A stretch of 64,000 nt of DNA from an uncultured Clostridia bacterium (GTDB lineage Bacteria > Bacillota > Clostridia > Oscillospirales > Oscillospiraceae), in assembly GCA_946550725.1 (NCBI GenBank), contig CAMNQX010000005.1, positions 1 through 64,000 on the forward strand, given 5' to 3'. Position 1 is the stretch's first letter. Every line of letters begins with the position of its first letter. The notes under the pieces were generated by a model. That model saw only the letters and a list, made by a program, of their open reading frames with translations. It was not told the origin of the DNA and made no database searches. This document shows positions 9,386 through 18,700 of the stretch, one piece after another. The position numbers and the translations under genes were made by a program.

Positions 9386-10228
9386 ATGGCTGACATCATC
9401 TCCGTCACCTCTCTGGACGACCCCCGGGTCGCCCCCTTCGCCCACCTCACCGAGCGGCAGCTTCGCTCCAAGGTGGAGCCGGCCATGGGCCTCTTCATCG
9501 CCGAAAGCCCCAAGGTCATCCACCGCGCCCTGGACGCGGGGTATGCGCCGCTGAGCCTGCTCATGGAGCGCCGCCACATCGACGGCCAGGGAGCGGAGGT
9601 CATCGCCCGCTGCCAGGCCCTGGCGGGAGAACATTTTCCGGTCTACACCGGCGAGGAAGCCGTACTGGCTCAGCTGGCGGGCTACCCCCTCACCCGGGGC
9701 GTTCTGTGCGCCATGCGCCGCCCCCCGCTTCCCGATGTGGACGAGCTGTGCCAAACCGCCCGGCGGGTGGCCGTGCTGGAGGACATTGTGGACCACACCA
9801 ACATCGGCGCCATCTTCCGCTCCGCCGCCGCTCTTGGGATGGACGCGGTGCTGCTCACCCCCTCCTGCTGCGACCCTCTCTACCGCCGCTCTGCCCGGGT
9901 GAGCATGGGCACGGTGTTTCAGGTGCCCTGGACCCGGCTGGGGGACGACCCGGCCGACTGGCCCCAGAAGGGGCTGGAGCGTCTCCACGCCCTGGGCTTT
10001 CTCACCGTGGCCATGGCCCTGCGCCACGACACCATCGACATCACCGATCCCCTGCTCACCGGGGCGGACAAGCTGGCTATCGTGCTGGGCACCGAGGGGG
10101 ACGGCCTCAAGGAGACCACCATCGCCCAGTGCCGCCACACGGTGAAGATCCCCATGGCCCGGGGGGTGGACTCCCTTAACGTGGCCGCCGCCAGCGCGGT
10201 GGCCTTCTGGGAGCTGCGGGCCAGGTAA
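9386..10228 (+). CDS. TrmH/SpoU-family RNA 2'-O-methyltransferase
   Basis: VAVLEDIVDHTNIGAIFRSAAALGMDAVLLTPSCCDPLYRRSARVSMG...GTEGDGLKETTIAQCRHTVKIPMARGVDSLNVAAASAVAFWELRAR: SPOUT motifs. Its stop codon lies inside the left att repeat. Confidence 0.92.
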   Translation: MADIISVTSLDDPRVAPFAHLTERQLRSKVEPAMGLFIAESPKVIHRALDAGYAPLSLLMERRHIDGQGAEVIARCQALAGEHFPVYTGEEAVLAQLAGYPLTRGVLCAMRRPPLPDVDELCQTARRVAVLEDIVDHTNIGAIFRSAAALGMDAVLLTPSCCDPLYRRSARVSMGTVFQVPWTRLGDDPADWPQKGLERLHALGFLTVAMALRHDTIDITDPLLTGADKLAIVLGTEGDGLKETTIAQCRHTVKIPMARGVDSLNVAAASAVAFWELRAR

Positions 10229-10238
10229 CCCCAGAGAC
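10222..10238 (+). repeat. Left attachment-site repeat CAGGTAACCCCAGAGAC
   Basis: Exact 17-bp direct repeat with 51860-51876; contains the TAA stop of the upstream methyltransferase. Confidence 0.9.
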
Positions 10239-10252
10239 TGAAAAGTCAAGAG

Positions 10253-10266
10253 TTAAATGCAGAAAA
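10253..10266 (+). repeat. Subterminal inverted repeat TTAAATGCAGAAAA (left end)
   Basis: Exact reverse complement at 51834-51847; 14 bp inside the left att core, versus 12 bp inside on the right. Confidence 0.75.
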
Positions 10267-10278
10267 TTATAAAAAATT

Positions 10279-11352
10279 TTAGAACAGGCTTTTATGGAGC
10301 GTAATCCCGGCGGTCGCAGCCCACTCCATGAGGGCCCGATCGGCGCACCGCCCGCCGAGGACTTCCCGCGGGTAGTTGTTGATCCACCGCTCCACCCATG
10401 CCACCCGCTCGTTTGAGATGGTGGAGAGGTTGGTCCCCTTTGGGATCCACCTTCGGATCAGGATGTTGGCGTTCTCGTTTGATCCCCGCTCCCAGGAGGA
10501 GTACGGGTGGCAGTAGTACACATGGGTCCGGCGCATTTTCGTCAAGCACGACCGCTCCATCCCTTCACAGTCCTGGAACTCTGAACCATTATCTACGGTT
10601 ATCGTCCGAAAGAGCCTCCGGAACATTCTGGAGCCCAGCTTGCGCTCCATCCGATCTATTGCTCCCACCACGCTTTCCGTGGTCCCGTCCGGTATCTTGA
10701 TGATGATTTCTTTCCGGAGCGCCCGTTCCGTGAACACCAACAGTCGGCTCACGTCTTTCTTCCCGCTCACAACGGTATCCATCTCCCAGTCCCCGAATTG
10801 TTTTCGCAGGTTGATCTCCTCCGGGCGGTCGTCAATGCTGTCTCCGTTTGGCAACCTGGCCGCCCGGACTTTTTTGTACTTCCTCTTCCGTTTACCGCGG
10901 CGCGGCAGGTCCTTGTTGGTCAGCCCCCAGAACACGCCCTTGTCGATGTAGGAGTATACTGTCCACTTTGAGAGCGTGACCGAGAACTCCAGACCGTCCT
11001 CCTCAATCTTCTCCAGCGCCGCCCTGGGCGAGTACCCCTCGTTTGCGATCTTGCTCTGTATGTACTCAGCCAGAGCGTAGTCACTCCCGATTTTCAGGGC
11101 TGGTCCCTTGGCGGCCAGCTCCGCTCGGTATTTGTCCTCCGCCACATCCGGGCAGTATACCTCCCGGTCTACCAGCTCCGTCGTTCTTTGGATGGCCTTC
11201 CCCCGCCGCAGTTCCCGGTATATGGTGCTGTTGTGGACGTGCAAAGCGTCTGCAATCTCCTGGACCGATTTGCGCTCCTTTCTCATTTTCTCAATCTTCA
11301 ATCTGTTTTTCCACGAAAGATGGCTGAACCGCCGCCCCTTTTCGCTTCCCAT
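10279..11352 (-). CDS. IS30-family DDE transposase, candidate phage integrase/recombinase
   Basis: 357 aa; N-terminal HTH (SVQEIADALHVHNSTIYRELRRG), DDE motifs FGDWEMDTV, ITVDNGSEF, YSSWERGSNENANILIRRWIPKG all present. Confidence 0.93.
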   Translation of the reverse strand: MGSEKGRRFSHLSWKNRLKIEKMRKERKSVQEIADALHVHNSTIYRELRRGKAIQRTTELVDREVYCPDVAEDKYRAELAAKGPALKIGSDYALAEYIQSKIANEGYSPRAALEKIEEDGLEFSVTLSKWTVYSYIDKGVFWGLTNKDLPRRGKRKRKYKKVRAARLPNGDSIDDRPEEINLRKQFGDWEMDTVVSGKKDVSRLLVFTERALRKEIIIKIPDGTTESVVGAIDRMERKLGSRMFRRLFRTITVDNGSEFQDCEGMERSCLTKMRRTHVYYCHPYSSWERGSNENANILIRRWIPKGTNLSTISNERVAWVERWINNYPREVLGGRCADRALMEWAATAGITLHKSLF

Positions 11353-11377
11353 GGGCCATACCCCCTTTTTCGAGGGG

Positions 11378-11407
11378 ATAATATCCCATAATATCGTAGA
11401 ATGTCAA
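11378..11407 (-). promoter_or_regulatory. Promoter of the IS30-type transposase: TTGACA-N18-TATTAT
   Basis: -35 complement at 11402-11407 (TGTCAA), -10 complement at 11378-11383 (ATAATA), 18-bp spacer; 26 bp upstream of the transposase start. Confidence 0.7.
11379..11401. promoter_or_regulatory. Operator-like repeat copy 1: TAATATCCCATAATATCGTAGAA
   Basis: 20/23 identical to 11788-11810; covers the -10/spacer of the transposase promoter. Confidence 0.6.
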
Positions 11408-11433
11408 GAGGCCACCCGGCTCAAAAGAGAAAA

Positions 11434-11458
11434 TGCCGTAGGCTTATAGCCTACGGCA
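11434..11458. terminator. Terminator downstream of repressor gene
   Basis: Perfect 11-bp stem TGCCGTAGGCT-TAT-AGCCTACGGCA. Confidence 0.75.
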
Positions 11459-11461
11459 TAA

Positions 11462-11746
11462 TTATTTTTTCTCGGCCTCCAGCAGCTCTCCCGTTGTCAC
11501 GCCCAGGACCTCCGCCATAGCCCACAGCTCGTAGTCCTGTACCATGCGCTCTCCGCTCTCGATCCGGCTGATAACATCCTGCTCCAGGATCACCCCCTGG
11601 GTCTGCACCTTGGCGGCCAGCGCAGACTGTGACAGCCGCTTTTTTGTTCGCAACTGGCGCACCCGTTCCCCGGAGATGTTCCGGCGGCCATTCATATCGA
11701 TCACTTTCACCGTCGCCTCTCCCTTCGAGATATGGGTCATTTCCAT
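11462..11746 (-). CDS. XRE-family HTH transcriptional regulator (probable prophage repressor)
   Basis: ISGERVRQLRTKKRLSQSALAAKVQTQGVILEQDVISRIESGERMVQDYELWAMAEVLGVTTGELLEAEKK; classic HTH_XRE. Confidence 0.85.
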   Translation of the reverse strand: MEMTHISKGEATVKVIDMNGRRNISGERVRQLRTKKRLSQSALAAKVQTQGVILEQDVISRIESGERMVQDYELWAMAEVLGVTTGELLEAEKK

Positions 11747-11787
11747 ATTTTATTTGACTTTACCATGAATTGCTGGTAGTCTTATGG

Positions 11788-11810
11788 TAATATCCCATAA
11801 AATCACAGAA
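11788..11810. promoter_or_regulatory. Operator-like repeat copy 2: TAATATCCCATAAAATCACAGAA
   Basis: In the divergent region between the XRE gene and the stalk-domain gene; 20/23 match to copy 1. Confidence 0.55.
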
Positions 11811-11856
11811 AAGGATAGAGTGCAAAGCACACGAACACAGAAAGGGGCCTGCAAAA

Positions 11857-12711
11857 ATGAAAAAAAACAACTTCCGCAGCTTTATCTCCGGCGTCCTGGT
11901 CACTCTGCTCTGCGTCAGCCTTATCAGTTCCGCCGCCGCCACGATCGGCCAGCGCACTCTAACGGCAAATTACAGAGATATTAAGATTGTGCTGGACGGC
12001 AAGCAGCTCGCCCCCAAAGACGCTACCGGCTCCGTTGTCGAGCCGTTCACCGTCAACGGAACCACATACCTGCCCGTCCGCGCCATAGGGGAGGCCCTTG
12101 GCCTCTCGGTTGACTGGGACGGCAGCACCAGCACCGTGTCCCTCACGTCCGCGTCGATGGAGCTGGAAACCTCGCAGCCCGCTCCGGCCGAGCCCACAGC
12201 GGACCAGGTGGCCCGCCGCGCCTCCGCCTATGCTTTCCTTCGGTCTTGGATCGACGCCAACCACAACACCACCTTGAATGGGAACCCCGCATACTCCGAG
12301 GACGCACACCAGGCCCGCGGAGATATTCAGTATTCACTTACCCTCGACAAGGCCGCCAACGATATTACTGCCAGGATCAGGTCCACGTCTTCCTTCGACG
12401 GCATAACCTCCTGCGTCTTTATTCGTCTCGCTCCGGACAGCCATGCCTTCCCGGTGTATCTCACTCTCTCCGCTCCCGGAGAGGAAGATCCGTTTTTTAT
12501 GGGCATGGGCGACGTGTCCGCTCCCGCCCTTTCTTCTGACAGCAGCTTTTCCTTCTCTGCCCACTCTGGTGACCAGGAGGCCGTCGCAGATCGGGAGGCG
12601 TTCACAAAAGACGCCCTTCTCGATCTTCTGTCCTTCACCAACAAAGTCTTTGAGGATCACGTCTACGGCGACTACACCCTGGCTGACTTCGGCTTCACTT
12701 CCCTTGACTGA
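11857..12711 (+). CDS. Secreted copper-amine-oxidase-N-like stalk domain protein (lysogenic cargo/moron)
   Basis: Signal peptide MKKNNFRSFISGVLVTLLCVSLISSAAA, then IKIVLDGKQLAPKDATGSVVEPFTVNGTTYLPVRAIGEALGLSVDWDGSTSTVSL; the only clear plus-strand gene inside the prophage. Confidence 0.85.
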   Translation: MKKNNFRSFISGVLVTLLCVSLISSAAATIGQRTLTANYRDIKIVLDGKQLAPKDATGSVVEPFTVNGTTYLPVRAIGEALGLSVDWDGSTSTVSLTSASMELETSQPAPAEPTADQVARRASAYAFLRSWIDANHNTTLNGNPAYSEDAHQARGDIQYSLTLDKAANDITARIRSTSSFDGITSCVFIRLAPDSHAFPVYLTLSAPGEEDPFFMGMGDVSAPALSSDSSFSFSAHSGDQEAVADREAFTKDALLDLLSFTNKVFEDHVYGDYTLADFGFTSLD

Positions 12712-12723
12712 CCCGCCCGCTCG

Positions 12724-12757
12724 AAAAGGCCCTGGAGGTGCGAACCTCCAGGGCCTT
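12724..12757. terminator. Bidirectional terminator between cargo gene and late operon
   Basis: AAAAGGCCCTGGAGGT-GCGA-ACCTCCAGGGCCTTTCTTTT. Confidence 0.85.
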
Positions 12758-12761
12758 TCTT

Positions 12762-15700
12762 TTAGTCGATTGTGGGCAGAGACAGCCCCAGCACGTCGTT
12801 CCAGTCGGTGTCGTCACCCTCCACCGATGGCAGGGACAGCCCCTCCAGCTCCTTCTCGTCCTCGGCGTTGAGGTCGTTGTAGACCTTGCGCCCCGTCTTT
12901 TTGCTGAACGGGTTGCTTTCCGGCTTCCAACTCTTGTTCTGGAGCTGCCACAAGATTGCCGCCTCCGTCTTGGTCAGCCCATCCATGGCCTTGATGGCCC
13001 TTTTCGCCTCGTCCTGGGTGGGGCTGGTGTCGTTGATGGCCTCCCGGCACTCCACATACATCTCCGGGGTAATGCCGTACCGGACGCCCACCTGGAGCCT
13101 TGCGTACTCGCTCTCTCCCATGACAGAGGACAAAGCCGCCATTTGCTGGTCTTGGCCCCTGGTTCCGTCGATGATTGCCCGGAACTTCTGGAGGTTGCTG
13201 ACCTGCTTTTTCCCTGCCTCCGGGGTCAGCTCCCCAATATCCTCCGCCAGAGACAGGGCGGCCTCGTTCCCCAGGCCCGCCTCTCTGAATTTGGAAAAGT
13301 TGGCCGAGTTGTCGCCGGATAGCACCTTCCATCCGATCCACTCCGCCACGTCCCCGGAGGCAGCGGCCTCTGCCACCCACTTGTCGGCAGCGTATCCCTC
13401 GAACAGCTCCGTCTTTGCCCGCTGGGCGGCGTAGTCGTAGAGCTTCTTGACCATCTTTGCGCGGGTCTCCTCGTCTGCCCGCTGGAAGGCCACGGAACCA
13501 ACCATGTCGTCCAACGCCCCCGCCACGCACTCTCTCCACACGCGGTCAAAGAACTGTTGCTGATATGCCCCCAGCTTCTTTTCTTCTCCGTTGACGCTGA
13601 CGCTGGACGGGGTATCGGTCGGAACCGCTCCGGTGTGGCCGTTCTCGTAGAGCTCCGCCAGGGTCTCCACCGTCTCGTCCTCGACCTTTCCCACGCGGTT
13701 GTCGAGGATGTCCCCAATGCGGGTCTCCAGGGCCCCGCCTTTGAGCCCTGACAGCTTCCCCTTGTTGGCGGTTGCCGTTGCGTCCTCGTATGCCGTGGCA
13801 AACTCCGGCGATACCCACGACAGCGCGCCCAGGGCGTAGGCCTTGATGTTGTTTGCGGGCACACCCCCAAGGTAGGTCGCCGCGGTCTCGCACACCTTCT
13901 CCAGCTCCCCCAGGTAGTCGCCCCCGTGCCTCCGGAGGTATTCGCCCAGGTCCCCACCCTTGGAGACCACATCGTAGCCCTCCTGCACGAGCTTCCCGAT
14001 GGCCGAGAAGGCGTCCTTTCCGTCCTCGAATAGGTCAACGATCTGGGTCACGCCCGGAGTTTCCACACCGTACCACTTGTCGCCCGTCACCACGCTCCCG
14101 ATGTACTCCGCCAGAATGTCTCCTCCGGCGATCATCCCGGCGTTGCTCTGGACGAAGTTCATGGTCGCCTGTGCCCCCGCCGATTTCCAGGTCAGCTCGT
14201 CCTCGTCGTCCCGGTATCTCTTGGCCTTGTTTTTCAGGAGCGCGTTAAGGAAGTTGATGGCCTCAATCCCCAGCCCAGCCAGGATCACGCCCACGACCGC
14301 CCGGCCTGCCTTGCCCCGCGCCCGCCGGAACTCGCCCTCCGATACCTTCCCGGCGGCGAAGTCCTGCTTGGCCCGCTGTGCCTCGGCCACCGTCTGCCGG
14401 AGCATATTGTACTGCTGGATCGGCACAGTTTTGAACAGCGTGAGCGCCCTGGTGATCTTGCTGTCCGAGCGCATGATCCCCGCTCGGTGCATAACGTCGT
14501 ACATAGGCTGGGACCTGGAAACGGCCTCCTCAAAGGCCTTTGCGACCTCCTTGTAGTAGGGGCTCTCCCCGGCGTCGATCTGCTCCTTGGTCCCCAGCTC
14601 CAGCTCCGGGTGCTCCCGGCTGACCATGTTTTCAGCCCAGCCCCAGATACTCTTGACGGTCCAGCCGTCCATGGCGGTGATGGCCCCACCGCCGAAGGTG
14701 AACTTCAAGACCTTGTTCTCGGACAGCTTGGATGGGTTGTTTTTGAGCTGGGCCGTCTCCGGCGTGGCGTAGCCCATGAGCCGGTATGCCAACTCGCTCG
14801 TGTAGGTGTTGATCAGGGCGTCCGGCGTTTTCAATGCCTTGGCGATGTTAGGAATGTTCTCCCAGCCCAGGTAGGTCCCCGCCAGCGGGAAGGACATGGC
14901 CTGCTTTAGGACGATGGAGGGATTGAACCCAAAGACCGAGGAGATGTACCGGGAGAGGGCGGTGTCCAGGATCCGCTCCGCGGTATCCCTTTTTCTCACT
15001 TTCCCGCCTTGCAGCTCGTTCAAAAGGTTGTCGATGTACTTCTTTCCCTCTTCCCCCCACTTGTGGGTGATGACGTCCCCGGTGCTGTTGTTCTTCTCTC
15101 TCCAGTTCAGGAGCGTCTGCCAGTTGCGGGCGGGGATCGCCATTCCCACGAAGCGGGCGGTCTGGTCCGAGTGCCGCTCAAAGGCGTCGAAGGCGCTGAT
15201 GTTGTAGCTCGGATTGACCGCGTACTGCCTCGACTTCATGTGGCCCACTCCCTCCGCCGTGGTGTCAAAGACGCCGATGGTGGTGGTCGTGTAGTTCTGG
15301 TTGGTGAAGATAGGGGCGTAGTTCTTGCTCTGGGCCTTGTCGTATCCGTAGAGGATGTTGGAGACCCGGTTGATCTCTCCTTTGGCGAACTGATTGTAGT
15401 ACCCCTCCAGCAGACGGGCCAGCTCCATCTCCTCCTCGGTGAGGTCGGAGACCAGCGCCTTCACCGTCTCCGGCGCCAGGCGGATCGTGGTGCCCTGGGC
15501 CAGGGCCTCCTGCCGTTGCCCTTTGGAATAGAGCTCCTTGTCTACAAAGGTACGGCCTCCGGTCATGTGCCGTAGGTTGTCGGTGTTCTTGCTCTCCAGG
15601 TAGAGCTGCACCTTTTGGGCCGGGGTCATATACACCTTGACGGTTTTCCCAAAGAGCGGCTTGTCGCCCTTTCCCAGCTCCAGCAGCTCCGGGACCTCCA

Positions 15701-18700
15701 CCTCGTACCAGATGGCATCCTTCCCTTGGCCGTCCGCCGTCTTCACCCAGTCGGCCCGCTCGGTCAGGAACTCCTCCAAAACCCTCTGGGAGCGCACTTT
15801 GTAGTTCCGGACAGCCCTTTCGCCCTGCTCCAGTTGCCGGGCCATGGACATCCACGTTCCGTCCTTGCGCCACCCAGCCATTCGCTCCAGGACGTTCATG
15901 GGCGTCAGGTGCTCCATGTTGAGGAAGGCGTCCAGCTTCTTCCCGGTAAAGTTGCCCTCCGCCGTCTCGATCTCCGTCTTCGCCTCTGCGTAGACCTCCG
16001 CAAAGAGGCGGCGGGCCTCGTCGTTGATCACGTTGTTCCGGTTATAGAACTCCGTCCGCAGACCGATCGCCGCCTTGTAGAGGTCCTGGAGAGCTCCGAT
16101 GTCCATGTCCGCGATCTTGTCCCCGTCCAGCCGGGCCACGATCCGCTCCAGCTCCGCCGACGGGAGGAAGTTGGGGTCGGAGGCCTTCGCCGCCTTATAC
16201 ATCTCGGCCAGGTCTTTCCAGGTGGCCCCGTGCTTCTTGCTCCAGTTGAGCTCGTTGGCGGCGCCCACGGCGTAGATGTCGATGTCTCCCAGCACCTCAT
16301 CCCAGGCTGCCCGCAGCTCCTCCGGCGCCCGGAAACGGTTTCTGGAGAGCCATTGGAGTTGTTTGAGGGTCCTTTGCTGGAGGTCTCGCAGTTGCTGGCG
16401 CTCCCGTTGCCGCGCCGCCATTTCCACCCGCTCGGCCCGCTCCTGGGCGATTTTTACCCCCGTGCGCTCCCGCAGCTTGATCTCCAGGTTGGCCTTTTCC
16501 GCAAAGGTCCGCAGGGCCCAGTCCATTTGTCGCTCCATGCCGTCCAGGAACTCGCTCTCCGGGATGAACTCCTGCTTCGCCAGGCGCGCGGTGTACTCCG
16601 CAAGGCTCATTTTCTCATCCTTGCCCTCCTCGGCAAGCTGCACGACCCGCTCCAGGATACTCTTGCTGTCCGTCTCCTCTCGGTCGAACACGCCGGGCAG
16701 GGTGTCCGCAAGCTCCATGTTCCACACGTCCACATGGTTGTCGCTTCGGTCGTTGGTCAGGTAGACCCCCGCGGCGAAGGCCCGCTTGCGGAAGTCGTTC
16801 CAGTCGTCCCCAAACTCCGCCTTCTCGCTCTCGGTGACGTAGACCCGTCCACCAACCACAGCCTGGCGTCCGTCCCGGTAGAACTCGTCCGCCTCTACCG
16901 TCATAACGCCCTCGCTATACATCCGGTCAAATAAGGCGTTGCGGTCCTCCTGGGTCAAGCTACCCTCCCGCAGGAGCCGGTCTGCGTATCCGTCGATGAT
17001 GGCTCCGATCTCCGCCTTGGCTCCCTCCGGGATCGAGAAGGTGGAGAGCATGGTCCGCCGCAGGTCGCTCTTGGCGATGATGGGCTTGCTGGGCGCCACC
17101 GCCTTCGGCTTCTTCCGTTTCTTGTCCTCCTCCGCCTCGGTCTCGTCCTCCACGGAGAACTTTGCGTTCTCCACGCTGTTGACCTTCTCCAGCCGGTCGG
17201 TGTCGTCCCCGGCCTGGTAGTCCACCACCCGGACCCCGGCCTCCTCCAGCTTGCTCCGCAACTCTGCTCCGGTGTCCTCCGGCACGATTGCGGCCAGCAC
17301 TTCATCGAAACGCACCGCCCGCTCCGGCTTCGCCTCGAAGATGTTCACGGGCATTTTGTTGATGTCACCAAAAAGGTCCACAGCCCGCCGGGCCATTTCC
17401 TCCGTGACCTGGTAGCCCGTCCCTTTGAACTCCCGGATCACGCTCTCGGGCGTAAACTCTCCGCCTCTGGCGGCCTCCACCAGAATTTCTCCGATGGTGT
17501 CCATGTCCATGAATTCGTTGCTGTACTGGCCGTGAGGCTTGCTCTTGTAGATGTCTCCCATGATGGCATAGAGCCGGTCGTGGAGTGCGTCCGTGTTCGC
17601 GTCCGCCTGCTCCTGGGTCATGTGTTGCAGTTTCCCCTCGGCCCGGTGCATATCTTCAATGCTTCCAAACCGCTCCGCCGTGACCGCCCGCAACGTTTTC
17701 ACGCCATAGAAACCGGCCACATTCCGGTTGTCGCCGCCTTCTCCCTCGGAGATCATCACCTTGGCGATGTTCTCCAGCGTTGCCGGGATGTGGGTCTGCC
17801 TAAAACTCTTGCGGTCTCCCGCCCTGGTGTACGGGTCAACCCCCGTGTTGATCCCGCTGCTCTTCTCGATCCCGCCAAACAGATCCTGGAGCCAGTTCTG
17901 GTAGTCCTTCGGATCCACCATCCCCCGGATGGCTTGCTCGGTTTTCCCGGTGTCCTCTCTGGTCGTCCTGGTCTCCGGTCCATTTTCGAGGTATTTTCTG
18001 GCGTTAAGTAGGATGGTCCGCAGTTCTACGTTGTCCAGCACATTCTCGATTTGCCCCTCGGAATAGCCTTTCTCCTGGAGGAAGGAGCTATAAGCGGCCT
18101 CCAGCTCCGTCCCATGTTCCGCGATCCACTCCTGCCACCATAGCCGTGTCGGCCTGCTGTCAGGTCGTGCGTTTCGCACCATGTCCTCGCCCATAGTAGA
18201 GATCAGGTGTTCACTAAGTTCGATGTTCCAGTCGTCCATCCTGGTCACGGTTTCCTCCATCACCGGATCCGGTAACTGCATACCGTTGTCCAAAAGGTAG
18301 ACCTTCATCATGTCCGGGTCGTCCTGATACTTTGCGAGGATCGCCGCCTCTCCGCCTTCCCGGTTGATCTGGTCCTCCGGGTAGTTGCCCCACGGGTAAA
18401 GCACGTCCACGTCCTGCCGCCCAAATTTTTTCTGGAGCTCGTAGAACTTCTTGTGCAGCCGCTCCGCAACGTCCTCGTTGACTTCATACTCCGTTGCCGG
18501 GAACGTAGGCGTCCAGGCGTCGGCGGAGTAGACCATGTTCCGCCGGTCAAATTTCGGGTCGATGGTGGTCTTATCCATCACCAGCGTAATGTCCCCGAAG
18601 TTGGTGTGTGGGATGTCCGCCTTGGTAACGGCAATACTGGGCATGGGAAAACCGCCCAAGGCTAGAGCTTTGAGCAGCTTATCAGCCGTCAAGTTGTGTA

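Noticed and set aside
10279-11352. Interpretation of the IS30 transposase as an ordinary IS copy that hopped into a prophage
   Set aside because: No flanking inverted repeats tight around the gene were seen, it sits at the att end, and its promoter carries an operator-like repeat shared with the repressor region. Not fully excluded; see finding.
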